From contig CM066287.1 of the NCBI GenBank assembly GCA_033816765.1, forward strand, positions 7,006,001 to 7,070,000: DNA of 64,000 nucleotides, read 5' to 3'. Shown here in pieces: positions 31,506 through 41,379 of this stretch (position 1 is its first letter; each line of letters starts with the position of its first letter). This stretch comes from Nothopassalora personata (Eukaryota; Ascomycota; Dothideomycetes; Mycosphaerellales; Mycosphaerellaceae). The notes beneath the pieces are model-generated. The model was not told where the DNA came from, did no database searches, and worked only from the letters and a program-made list of their open reading frames with translations. A program made the position numbers and the translations under genes.

Positions 31506-32185
31506 ATGTCGAGCTACGAAGGTATATCGAATCAGAACGTATTACACCCTCCGCCGAACCACTCACTGACCATCATCAATGTTCAACAGTCGAGCACGGC
31601 GTCCCCCAAGAAGAACTGCAGCAGCAACGACCTCGCCGCCGTCCAGATCTCTCGACCTTCTTCAGCCAACTCGACCAAATCGACACCACAGGGGACCGTC
31701 GACCCCAGAATGCCAACGCGATCCCCCTCCCCTCCGATGTCTCCGCAGCACTGCGAGAACTCGCCAACGCCTTCGCGATGATGCGCGGGGACTCCGACAC
31801 GCCGACTGAAGGAGACCATTATGATCGTCTCCTCGACCGCCTCATCAGCGACCTCCGCGACAGCGCCGAGCATCCACCCACCGAGATCAAGGGTGTCAGT
31901 AACGACTTCGTCGGTCAACTCGAGCGCGTTCCAAAGAAGAAGCTCACGGAGGATATGGCATGCCCAATTTGTCAAATCGCATACCTTGACGATGAATACC
32001 CGCTGGTTGTGCAATTGCCGTGTCATCAGAATCACAAGTATGATTTGGAGTGTATCACGCCTTGGCTGAAGACGCAGGGGAGTTGTCCCGAGTGTCGGAA
32101 GGATTTCACGAAGCAGAAGGAACCGCCGAAGAAGCAGGAGGGTGATGATGAGGAGGAGGAGGAGTATGATGATATGTATGCATGA
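31506..32185 (+). CDS. RING-type zinc-finger protein (probable E3 ubiquitin ligase)
   Basis: Exons 31506-31521 (16 nt, MSSYE) and 31590-32185 give 203 residues. The 68-bp intron has donor GTATAT, branch ACTGAC and acceptor AACAG, and the joint reads MSSYEVEHGVPQEEL in phase. An intronless start at 31349 has no start support. A middle helix-rich part (SAALRELANAFAMM, DRLLDRLISDLRD) precedes the RING: CPICQIAYLDDEYP, then VQLPCHQNHKYDLECITPWL and CPECRKDF. The PCHxNHxxDLEC arrangement is the fungal variant in which the usual C-x-H-x2-H spacing is altered. The tail is acidic (GDDEEEEEYDDMYA). The role is likely substrate-specific ubiquitination in cytosol or nucleus; the target is unknown. Confidence 0.85.
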
Positions 32186-32411
32186 AGGATACGGGGAATG
32201 TGTATAGGATGGTAGCGAGGAGTCGGGCGAGGCTTGAGGCATTTGCAGAGGCATAGCGCATCGATACCACAGAGCATGGAAGAGCATAAGGATGAATGAG
32301 GTGAAGCAAGGCTTTGCGGATCGTGAATAAATGCAGGGACAGAGACATGGCCATTGCATTGCATCACGACAAATCGCTCCACCGCTGCAGAACTCATCTC
32401 AAGACAGACTA

Positions 32412-33270
32412 CTACCTCGTAGGTATAAACCCCTCCGAGTCCTTCTCCTGCTGATCCCAGTCCTGCCTAAAAGCCGCGATCCCCGCCACAATCCCCGCCG
32501 CCATAAACAACACACTCACCACACTCCAAATCAGCCCCCAACACCTCGAACTCCCCCCATACCTCTTCGCAAAAACACTCGCATCCGAACTATTGACCTT
32601 CCGCAAAATCAAATCATCACAAATATCCCACACCGAATAAAGACTACTCATCACCCCAATGAACAAGACCACAAACCTTAACGCCTCCGCATGATCAATG
32701 AACCAACACGCCACCAACAACCCCACAGCTGCCACGACCGTCCCGATCGTGAGCCAATCTTTGCGTGCCCACCAGAGAGTCAGGAGGAAGCAGACTCCCA
32801 GGACGATCGATGCGACTTTTGACGCGACGATGTTGAAGCCGCAGAACGTTAGGAGCGCGCCGATGATGGAGGACCCGAGGTAGCCTGCGGGGAGGGTGAT
32901 GGCTTGTTTCCCGCCGCGCATGTGGGTTACGCCGCCTTCGTGGGGGTCGAGGGAGATGGATTCGACTTTTCCCCCCGTCAACATTGCGGCGAAGGCGTGT
33001 CCGAATTCGTGGAAGGCGATGGTGAGCATCTATACGGAGCATTAGATGTGGACATGGTGCGTCGGGTGGGAGGCAACTCACTTTGAACGGCCACAATATC
33101 ATGCGAACGTAAGGGACGTTCCATAGTATGGCTATTGCCACGACATAGATGATTATCACGCCTAGTGTTACGGCTTGGGTTTGATTGACGTTTAGGTTGC
33201 GTTTTATGAGGTGGTGGTCTATGTTTGGTGGGGAGAAGGGTGTGAAGTGACCGTCCTCTAGAGGTGCCAT
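32412..33270 (-). CDS. Peptidase M50B-like membrane protein
   Basis: Exons 33270-33082 and 33029-32412 give 268 residues. The 51-bp intron has donor GTGAGT and acceptor ATAG, and it falls at a codon boundary (WPFK|MLTIAFHEFGHA). A short cytosolic N-terminus is followed by helix 1 (TLGVIIIYVVAIAILWNV). The zinc motif HEFGHA lies near residue 69, then LTGGKVESISLDPHEGGVTHM, as in M50B-like proteins, and about five more membrane helices (IIGALLTFCGFNIVA, ASIVLGVCFLLTLWW, GTVVAAVGLLVACWF). SLYSVWDICDD is the likely second metal-site region. Fungal members are uncharacterised integral-membrane metallopeptidase homologues, perhaps of ER or Golgi. All key residues seen are intact. Confidence 0.88.
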
Positions 33271-35387
33271 AGTCCTGAACGAATGTCGGTTGTTTCGTGT
33301 AAATGAAAGAAGGACGTCCAAGATGCGACATGTTTGATGTTGTCGTGGCTGGCCTTGTGACGCGCAACTTGAGGCGTGGCAGAAATGTGGAGGTGGAGGT
33401 GGCGGCGGGTTTTGGCTCAGCCCTGCCAGTTAATTTGAAATCGAAACTGTTGCAGACGGGTTCCTGCCAACCTTTTTCGAACTCTTGTATTCATCTTCCT
33501 TGGCATTAAGACCTGGATCTGTTGCAGTTCGTGTCGCATCTCTACTGCTGGAGATCGACGGCTGTTCTACTGGCCATCTAAACGAAGCAGTCGGAGGGCA
33601 ACGCGTTCCAGTCCTCGTGGTCGCACAACGTCCTACACGATGCCTAATCGATTATGTTGAGATATCCTACAGATTGCCTGATGATATGCAGGCTACCAGC
33701 CTTAAGCATTCGACAAACGGCCAAGGCAGATGAACGAGGAGGCGCAAGAAGGTGTGCTCCATGCTACAGCTGGACGTGCAATGATGCCGAGGCCAGTGGA
33801 CCAGGTGCTGTCCTGTGTGAAGATGTATTTTATCATTACCAAACATCACAGAAGTAGTCATATTAGCGTACTGATATGCAGGCAGGTCGCGGGTAGTAAC
33901 GAACTTCTCTCCTTGCGACATGTTTTCTGTACATTCACCCATTACGTGCTACGCCATATCATTTCCACCCTACTTAGATTTGGCAGTATATCACCCAGTC
34001 TGGGCGATAGGTAGTCACTGTATATATAAGTGGTATCGCTATACCTCTGACAGTCCACGATTACAGCACCACGACCGACCCTAGCTCTAATCTAGGCTCA
34101 AGGAAGCTTGAGCCTAAAGCAAGAAGCACCCCACGCGACTCTCAGCCAGCTATCATAGCAGAAAGACAGGACTGATTACGAGAAGACATTGAAGACTTGG
34201 CCTCTTAACCACCACAGATGGCAGTAAAGGCTCTGGCTCTCCTGCATCTCAGCCGCTTTCCAAGCAAGACCTACATCGAGTCAAGGACGCATCCTACCCA
34301 GCAGCTTTCCTCCGTCCCTGCACGAAACAAGCTATCGAAGCCGCCAGACTTCGCGCTCGGGACGGGAATAACATGCAGATAAGGCTTGAGAATCTACAGT
34401 ACCCATACGGCATATACAAGAGCGGCATCGAACCTGAGCACGAGACTGAGTACAGTATACCGCAACTGCCCAGTTCATCAGTACCAACGCGCGGAACAAA
34501 ATCGATATGGAGCCCAGCGACGGTGGGTCAAGGCCCTCATGTCCCCTGGCGAGAAGTACTGCGATAACAGTACTTTCATCAGCGCCACGATAATGAGCGG
34601 CAGCGCGTTCCTACCAAGGGCTCTGTAGGGCAGAAACCATTATGCCTTTCGTGTCTTTAGCCTCTACGGGTACTATAGCATGAATATATCCACAGTGGTC
34701 AGCTAGCCTGTGCCGAGCTATCACGCTCGCAGTGTGCATTAGACCCTCACTTCCAACAACGAGCTTTATCCAGGAAGAGCAGCCACGCCTGGAGGATATT
34801 AGCAGCAGCCTCGAGAAGATTAAGCTTGGCGATGAGATCAATGCCACTCGTAAATGCGAGCAAGAAGCCACAATCTTCTCGAATAGCGTCCTTCCGCTAG
34901 TCGATCGGGCCCGGATCTTTCGAGGAGAAAGCGAGCATTAGACGATCGGTAAAGGCGATAATGTGGGCTCTTACTAGGACTGTATGGGCATAACCAACAA
35001 GATTGCCGATCTTCGAGCGAAATGTCCATGCATTACCTGCATTTGGTCCGAGCTAGCTCCTTTGAGCCTATCCGTGTCGCCTGGCCGAATCAAGTTCTCA
35101 ATCCGCTCAAATTCAACATCGAGTCTGCTGCAGGATGGCGAGGCATAACACCAGCCGGAGAGGATACGAAGATACAGTACCGCCGAGGAGCGTCTCTACT
35201 AGGTGCCGAAACATCGAGAAGGCGGTGTGGGAATGCGCATGAAGCCAGATTAGATTTTCGAGACAAACATGGCGCGAGACAGAATAGCGAAGGCAGTGGA
35301 GCCACCACCATACTATCTCGAAACAGCGGATCAATGTCGGTGTAGCAAAAATCCTCCAGTCAGATGGCCTTAGCGCGAGACAATTTA
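33271..35387. other. Gene-poor stretch towards the repeat border
   Basis: No supported gene. A plus frame open from 34193 to 34567 (124 codons, first ATG at 34373) reads protein-like (SKQDLHRVKDASYPAAFLRP, EAARLRARDGNN), but it cannot be assigned and breaks off. A second piece near 34732-34940 (EDISSSLEKIKLGDEINATR) is similar in quality. They may be remnants of one decayed gene or transposase. Composition still has CA/TG, so this stretch is not RIP-saturated. Confidence 0.4.
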
Positions 35388-35414
35388 CCCCTACTAGCGT
35401 AAAACCTTCGACTA
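35388..35414 (+). repeat. Left terminal inverted repeat
   Basis: Begins cccctactagcgtaaaacc and ends cgacta. It pairs with 35935-35961 in inverted orientation with one mismatch. Confidence 0.6.
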
Positions 35415-35934
35415 ACTGTATACATTGATATATGTGCAACAAAAGCAGGTGGCTATACGACTGTAGGTAGCTGTCAGAGAAAGACAGGGGTGCATCCAGT
35501 CGTCGTCGGGCAAGAATACACGTACGAGGCCGGGTATCCTGCTTACAGTATTCGAATAGATTACCTTCGCGTACTTTGTCATCGTTGTATCGTTGTCGTC
35601 GGCGTAGTCTCGAGAGGGCGGAGCTCCTTCTATCGCGGAGTATATGTAGGAGACACCTTTGTAGACCCTCGTATGCCTACCAGCAGTCTTTTAAACGCTA
35701 TAGGCGTAGAAATATCGAGAAATTTAGAGTGTCGAGTCGTAGAGTCCCAAGTCGGCAGTTTAGAAAGCCCTTGCTTGCGTATAACAATATTTACGACAAC
35801 CGTTAATTACTATAGCATATTGTACAACTGGTCCGTAAGTCTCACACGGCCTTGTCTATTAGAACAGCTCCCGTATACGAGCTATACAAGGTAGTGATCT
35901 ATATACCCGTAGACATCGATGTATATAATTACTG

Positions 35935-35961
35935 TAGTCGAAGGTTCTACGCTAGTAGGGG
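35935..35961 (-). repeat. Right terminal inverted repeat
   Basis: Begins tagtcgaaggttctacgc and ends tagtagggg on the plus strand. It is the reverse complement of the left repeat with one mismatch. Confidence 0.6.
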
Positions 35962-36386
35962 TAAATGTAATTCTTGCCATAGCCTGTAGCAGAGCTACCA
36001 CTAGACGTTGTACCAGACTAATATAGGTATTGTACAAATCTTTAGCGACATAAATGTAGTGCGAGACGGAATGGCGGAGGTACTCGAGCCACTACTAGAC
36101 CATTACGATCTACATTGCCCTAATATCGGTTGTGGCATTCCTTACTATCACACAGGTATATAATCAAGCTTAGCAGCTCACTCAAGCACTTTCTTCAGCC
36201 CATTGCAAATTGTCCGATTGCCCAAAAGAATCTTACTACTGGCAACTACCAACGAGCCAGATTGGAGCGACATTTCTGCCCTACCGTGAACGGCAATCAT
36301 TTCCGCCTCGAAGAGCTACACAGTATCCCACGCCACACAATTCAGCAATTTTCCACTATACAACCCTACGATCTCCGATCTACAAG
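35962..36386. other. Upstream region of the secreted-protein gene
   Basis: About 425 bp between the MITE-like element and the secreted-protein start. It should hold that gene's promoter. A stretch at 36048-36100 resembles 35268-35325 imperfectly (gcgagac-gaat-gcg-aggta/gca-gagccac), perhaps an old direct repeat around the MITE. Confidence 0.35.
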
Positions 36387-36835
36387 ATGCATCCTTCCCC
36401 GCTCGTACAAGTGCTTCTGCTAGGGCTTAGTCCAGTAGTTCACTCTTACTGTGGCCAAATCTCCACGCCCACTCCAGGTTGCCCACCCTGGGTCGTGGAA
36501 ACTCTTCAAGGAGACTGCGACTATGTAAAAGGAACTGCCACAGCTTGTGACTGGAATGATGAAAACGGGTCATCGATCTGGTGCAACTATGTCTCATCAG
36601 GGCTACATTCATACACAGTGGGCAATCGGAAGGTAGATATCTTTTCGAACACGAACTACTGCGTGAGTAATTCTCAGGAAGAATAAATTCTATAAAATGC
36701 TAATTCGAACTAGTCGTGAGCTATAGCTCCCTTGGATCCATATTCTATCGCGATCTGGGCCCTTCAGCTAGCGACAAAAAAGGACAGCAATGGACGAGCA
36801 TAAAAGAGAGCGACATCCACGGCCCCTACGACTAG
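36387..36835 (+). pseudogene. Secreted cysteine-rich protein gene truncated by stop codons at the repeat border
   Basis: ATG 36387 begins a signal peptide (MHPSPLVQVLLLGLSPVVHS), followed by a mature part with six spaced cysteines (YCGQ, PGCPPW, GDCDYV, TACDW, IWCNY, NYC). Without splicing it ends at 36686 (99 residues). A 47-bp intron 36667-36713 (GTAATT, branch TGCTAAT, acceptor CTAG) joins it in phase to SSLGSIFYRDLGPSASDKKG and IKESDIHGPYD, ending at TAG 36833 (133 residues). Beyond that stop the same frame stays protein-like (ADASGYDND, KYYRWATETSLRSTCTYVD) but meets TGA at 36863 and TAG at 36923. Both TAGs fit CAG-to-TAG in CpA context. The size, secretion and cysteine content are those of small secreted, effector-like fungal proteins; no known family is recognised. 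Confidence 0.55.
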
Positions 36836-36925
36836 GCTGATGCTAGCGGCTACGATAACGATTGAAAATACTACCGATGGGCGACTGAAACCAGCTTACG
36901 GAGCACATGTACATACGTGGACTAG

Positions 36926-38718
36926 TACCTAATTTAGCAAACCGGGAGCGGTAAATAAGTAGTTATGTAATCTTATGTTTTAGTACGTAAAGAATGGAAA
37001 CTATACTTTAGTATTAGTAGCTACTAGTACCTTTATATACGTCTATATCGTAGATTACTACGTTAGTATTAGTATAATGCGCCGCTATTATAGTAGTCCT
37101 TAGGCGTCTATTACGCTATTACTATAGGTAGTACGGATAGTACTAGTCTATACCTTATTAGTAGATAGCTATAGTACGGTACGTAGATCTATACTCTTTT
37201 CGACTATATTTAGTAGCTATAAAAAGTGTTTATACTTCTAAGGCGTTAGTAGCTTAGTAAGTCTATCTATAGGTATATTATTAGTATTAAGATACTAGAT
37301 CTTAATATCTCCTCGTTAGTCCCTTTAGCGGAGCTAGTAATAGTAGATATTAATATAGCGGAGCTTAGTATTAAGCTTCTAGCCGTATTAGTTAATAAGT
37401 CTAATAGTCTATATATTATTATAATATAGATAGGTACGCTATTTAAACTAAAGATGAATCTTAGCGAAGATTCTATCCTATTATATAACTTTAGATGCCA
37501 CTTATAAGAATCCTAGTAGCTCTACTTCGGCTATGGACTTAGTAATCGTAACTTACTTAGTTACTTTCTAGTCTATTAGTCTATAGAAGAGCATAAATAC
37601 CTATCTAGATAAGCTAGTCCTATCTATATTTATCCTATATGACGCGTCTAAGGCTCTAAAGAATTTATAGTATTAACTAAGGTACTTAGGTTAACTATAT
37701 AGGCTAGTAATATACTTACTAGCGCTATATATAAGGTATAGGTCTTAGTCTCTAGGAGGTATTGTAGGTACTAATCTATAAGCTTAAGGTAGATCTTAGT
37801 TAGCTTAGTTAGATACTACGAGAGTATAGATAAGGCGAAGGTAATATTAGGACGAGTATATATAGTAGCGAAGTTAAGGGATCTAATGCGCTATTAGTAC
37901 GTAAGTATAGATATTACTATTAGTATATAATTCTCTAGTACTTACTAATCCGTTAATTAGTCTACTAGTACTATTATCTTACGTGCTTTAGTAGATATAC
38001 TAAATTTAGTAGCTCTCGGTATAGTCCTCTTAAGATAGCTATAATAATCTCTTTTACCTATCTTATATTACCTTAATGCCTAGGAACTAGGATAGGTTAC
38101 CGAGCTTATACATCTTATATGTAGTAAGTAGCGTCTATTTAATACTAGTAGTATAGGCCTTATACTTATAATAATAGAGTATAACTAGGTTATCTACGTA
38201 GAAGAAAAACATAACTTTATTATTATAGTAGATACATTTAGAGTCTAAGAGGGGACCTAGTCCTAGGGATACTAGTATATTAGTAAGGGAGTTATACTAT
38301 AGTAAAAGAGACTCCTTTAATCTATATAGGGCCTTAACTAGTTTAAGTACATGTCTATTACTAGGGTAGTTAATACTAGTAGGCGGCTAAAGGTATATAG
38401 TATATAGTAGATCTAAATTTAGGAAGGTATTTACTATTTTAAATTACTTAGCTTCTAGACTAAAGCTCGTAGCTATAGTATAGTAGAGGCGAAACATACT
38501 TACTAGTAGTATAGTAGCGTATATATCTAAATAGGTACCTTATAGATCTCCTCTTACGTATAACTGTTCTTTATAGCTCTTTAGTATACCGTACTTATCT
38601 AGCTTATATTTATAGACCTACTTAAGAGGTAGTACTAGCTATAGATCCTTGTCTTTAGCATTATCCTCTATCTCTTACTTAGTTACCTATTTAAAGGTAC
38701 TAGTAGATATAAAAGGCA
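36926..38718. repeat. RIP-saturated repeat DNA, element not identified
   Basis: From about 36.95 kb composition changes abruptly: TA, TAG and CTA steps dominate and CA/TG nearly disappear. All six frames are dense with stops, and no domain could be read. It is probably the remnant of one or more retroelements. Confidence 0.6.
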
Positions 38719-38791
38719 AGCCCTAGTGTCTTAGTACTAGCTACGCCTATATACTAGACTAGTCTCCGGTTACTTTACTTTAGGCTACGCC
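38719..38791 (+). repeat. 73-bp direct repeat, copy 1
   Basis: agccctagtgtcttagtact...ttaggctacgcc is repeated at 60244-60316 with about three differences in 73 bases. It ends next to the Gypsy LTR start here, and next to the second Gypsy family at copy 2. Confidence 0.7.
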
Positions 38792-39010
38792 TAACTATTA
38801 GGTTTAGTATAACCTAATAATATTACAAGTTAAGAAGATATGCTTAATTAGGTTTATTCTCGGGCTAATAAGAAGTCGAGGGAGAGTAATAAAGTAGTAG
38901 TTATCTTAGTCTTATAAAGACTTAAGAAATAGTATAGTAGAGGTTAGGTTTTAGTATATTCTAAATAGTAATATTAAATAGTAAGTTAAACGTATTGAAA
39001 CTATAAGGGA

Positions 39011-39547
39011 TATGTGTAAGAATCATGATCTCTTTTTCCTTGTGAATGAGTAGGCATGGATCCACCTCTGACTGTGTGAATCCAATCTCTCTGAGCTTTG
39101 ACACACAGAGTTGATTCCAATCTCTAGCTGCTTGCTTAAGTCCATACAAGCTTTTGAGGATCTTGAACACCATGTTTGGTGGAAGCTCAACTCCTGGTGG
39201 TGGTAACATGAAGATGTAGATGGGTTCACAAAGCCAAAGACTGGTCCACACTTCCAGAGATTTGTGAGCCAGCTCAACCTGTCATAGAGGTCCAAGTAGC
39301 ATCTCAAGGGGAGCTAACAGTTAGGTTGTGATCTGATAGCCTAAGGCATCCACGATGACTCAGCTTGTCGGAGGACACCTTCTCTCTCCTTTAGCTTAGA
39401 TAGACATCCAACACAATACACACATTGGTTCCTGATATATTGCTGCATGCCCTGTGGCTATTAGCCAGTTGAAGATTAATCTCTTACTCTACTCCGCTGC
39501 TAACTACGTATCCTGTAAGGTCTCAACTTAACAGGTTATGAGCCCGG
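39011..39547. mobile_element. Rearranged, little-mutated Copia fragment
   Basis: Positions 39011-39217 equal 50821-51027 of the nested Copia and code on the minus strand for a Copia reverse-transcriptase block (SLYGLKQAARDWNQLCVSKL, SEVDPCLLIHKEK). At 39218 the orientation flips. Positions 39218-39296 match the reverse complement of the region next to the Copia 3' LTR, and an LTR (39297-39533) and the primer-binding site ggttatgagcccgg (39534-39547) follow on the plus strand. The fragment is rich in CA and TG, unlike everything around it, so it escaped most RIP. Confidence 0.75.
39297..39533 (+). repeat. Copia LTR in rearranged fragment
   Basis: Reverse complement of the 247-bp LTRs at 49500 and 54867, lacking roughly the first ten bases and ending ...tctcaacttaaca. 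It retains C and G at many positions mutated in those two copies. Confidence 0.75.
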
Positions 39548-39907
39548 AAAGTTCCTAAATATAAAGGAAACCCTCCTTTAATCTACTCTAATCTATTAAT
39601 CTATCCTTTAGCTTATATAGAGCAGTAGATTACTCGTTATTATACTCTACTCTAATCTATTAATCTATTCTATAGATTATATAGAGTAATAGATTTAGCC
39701 TATAGTAGCTATGCTCGCTTAGCTATAGCCGTACCTATTTAACTATAAAGGCTCTAATTAGCCGCTAGCACTAGCCTAATCTAATCCGTAATACTATCTC
39801 CCTCTTAGTCTAGCTTGCTACGAGCTTAGGTTATATTCTTACTACCTTAATCTTCCGCTTATTATCTTATTTATGTCTTTCTTAATATACTAAAGGCCTC
39901 TCCTTCC

Positions 39908-40447
39908 TTGAGTATCTCCCGCCGCCTTAAATTAGTAGAAACTATCAATAACCTTAGAGAAATAATAGTACGGTCTTATGCTAACTATCGGGCGTATTCG
40001 CGGGTATATAAGGTACACGTATCGTCGGGGCGGTGTAATAAGTATATCCGTCGTAATATTCGTTACGATATAAAGATATCGCACTCTAAGTTCGACCGTT
40101 TAATTAGCGAAAGGAAGAAACTATAGTAGTAGATAAAGGAATCCCGCGAGGCTTAAGAGCGTACTCGCGAGGCCTTAAACACTATATATATAAAGAAAGA
40201 ACGGTTACGCCGGTAGATAGAGCTCGTAGACTAAAGGGCTAACGAGGCTATTGCCGTAGAATTAGCTAACCTATTAGAATTAGAGTAGGGGGAGTTAGCC
40301 GACTTCTACTTAGCTCCTAATACTAAGAAACTTCTAGTTAACTAAGGTTATAATGTCTCCTCCGACTTCTAGCTATATAGGCCTATCTCTCTTCGGGGTT
40401 CCTCCGGCGCTAAAAATACTCTATTAGGAGTAACTAGTAGTTCCTAA
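39908..40447 (+). pseudogene. Gypsy-borne antisense accessory ORF, Zn2Cys6-like (copy 3)
   Basis: The plus-strand frame, antisense to the pol of its element, is open for 72 codons and then continues through RIP-type stops to TAA 40445-40447. At 39977-40066 the six cluster positions read Y, Y, Y, C, Y, Y with spacing X2, X6, X8, X2, X6, identical to the copy at 47098-47187. SRVYKV and SGRCNKY are shared. A charged Lys/Arg/Glu helical region follows (FDRLISERKKL, EALNTIYIKKERLRR). Each Tyr is TAT or TAC, one G-to-A step from TGT or TGC. Confidence 0.6.
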
Positions 40448-40930
40448 GGTTTCTTTCTAGTTCCTAGATATTTTCTAATTTGTCTTCTTTCTATATAATA
40501 AGGTATTACTAACCTTTCTTATCTAGGATTTTTTTAACTTCGAATTTGTTTTCTACTTCCGGTTCGAAATAGAAGCTTTTCTAGTAAGGTGTTTTAGCGT
40601 CCGTAGGCTCTAATTTTAAAATGGAGAAGACTAGGTGGATTTTTACGTTAGGTAGTAGTCGTAGGCGGTAGTTAACTAGTCCTATAACTTTATTAATAAA
40701 AAATAGTCCGACCTTAATATAATCTAATTTCTTAGTCTTTCTCCTTATTCTAAAATTTTTTATAAGGAGATAGACCTTATCCCCCTTTTTTAGTAGAGGT
40801 AGTATTTTTCTTCTATCTTACTATTATTAAGACAGTTTTTATTATGTATCTTTAATTGCCTTACGTATTCCTTTATATACTTCCTTAAGAGTATCTATTA
40901 TTACGATTACTCTTTTAGCCTATAGGTAGG

Positions 40931-41341
40931 TGTTATATGTTACGGAATAATTCCTATAGACCCTAGAATTATGACAACGAGACGAGCACGTGACTTATCC
41001 TACCTAAGCGCTTAAACTTAGGGCGATTAGACTACTTATGCTTAGACTAATTAGACTGCTTATGCTTAGAATGCTTAGACTAATTACCGAGATCTACGAA
41101 TCTCCTTTATATTTAGGAACGCTAAGAATCTCTTATAGTTTCGATACGTTCAACTTACTATTCAATATTACTGTTTAGAATATACTATAACCTAACCTCT
41201 ACCTTACTGCTACTTAGTCTTTATAAGACAAGATAGCTATTACTTTATTACTCTCCCTTAACTTCCTATCGGCCCGAGAACAAACCCGATTAAGCTTATC
41301 TTCTTAACTTGTAATATTATTAGGTTATACTAAACCTAATA
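40931..41341 (+). repeat. 5' LTR of the plus Gypsy copy
   Basis: 411 bp from tgttatatgttacgg to ...actaaacctaata (terminal CA changed to TA). The inner part is the reverse complement of the LTRs at 46526 and 58948, while its outer (U3) part is more diverged. Internal gctttaaacgccctctacg follows directly, as in the complete copy. Confidence 0.75.
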
Positions 41342-41379
41342 GCTTTAAACGCCCTCTACGATAGGAGACCGATAGAGTA

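Larger units (their letters stand above)
35388..35961. mobile_element. MITE-like element with 27-bp terminal inverted repeats
   Basis: Positions 35388-35414 (ccccTACTAGCGTAAAACCT...) are the reverse complement of 35935-35961 with a single mismatch in 27 bases. Both ends are flanked outside by TA (35386-35387 and 35962-35963), compatible with the TA target duplication of Tc1/mariner-type elements. At 574 bp and without a transposase frame it would be non-autonomous. The interior is TpA-rich and may be partly RIP-mutated. Confidence 0.5.
38796..40930 (-). mobile_element. Gypsy family 1, 3'-end fragment (copy 3)
   Basis: It begins with an LTR-like tattaggtttagtataacctaat, matching the LTRs at 46526 and 58948. 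It continues with the accessory reading frame (39908-40447) and then the 3' part of pol on the minus strand, similar to 47600-48110. The LTR is interrupted by a Copia-derived insert (about 39004-39552). The fragment stops at ...tataggtagg, where the plus Gypsy copy starts; in the complete copy the sequence continues atctagg. The insertion is therefore within its pol region. It is RIP-mutated throughout, apart from the Copia insert. Confidence 0.7.

Noticed and set aside
31583..32359. Minus-strand frame of 258 codons
   Set aside because: Antisense of the RING gene and its 3' flank; the RING motif on the plus strand is decisive.
36663..36713. Alternative intron with donor GTGAGT in the secreted-protein gene
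   Set aside because: Joins to TCG TGA and would end the protein at once; the donor at 36667 keeps the protein-like frame of exon 2.
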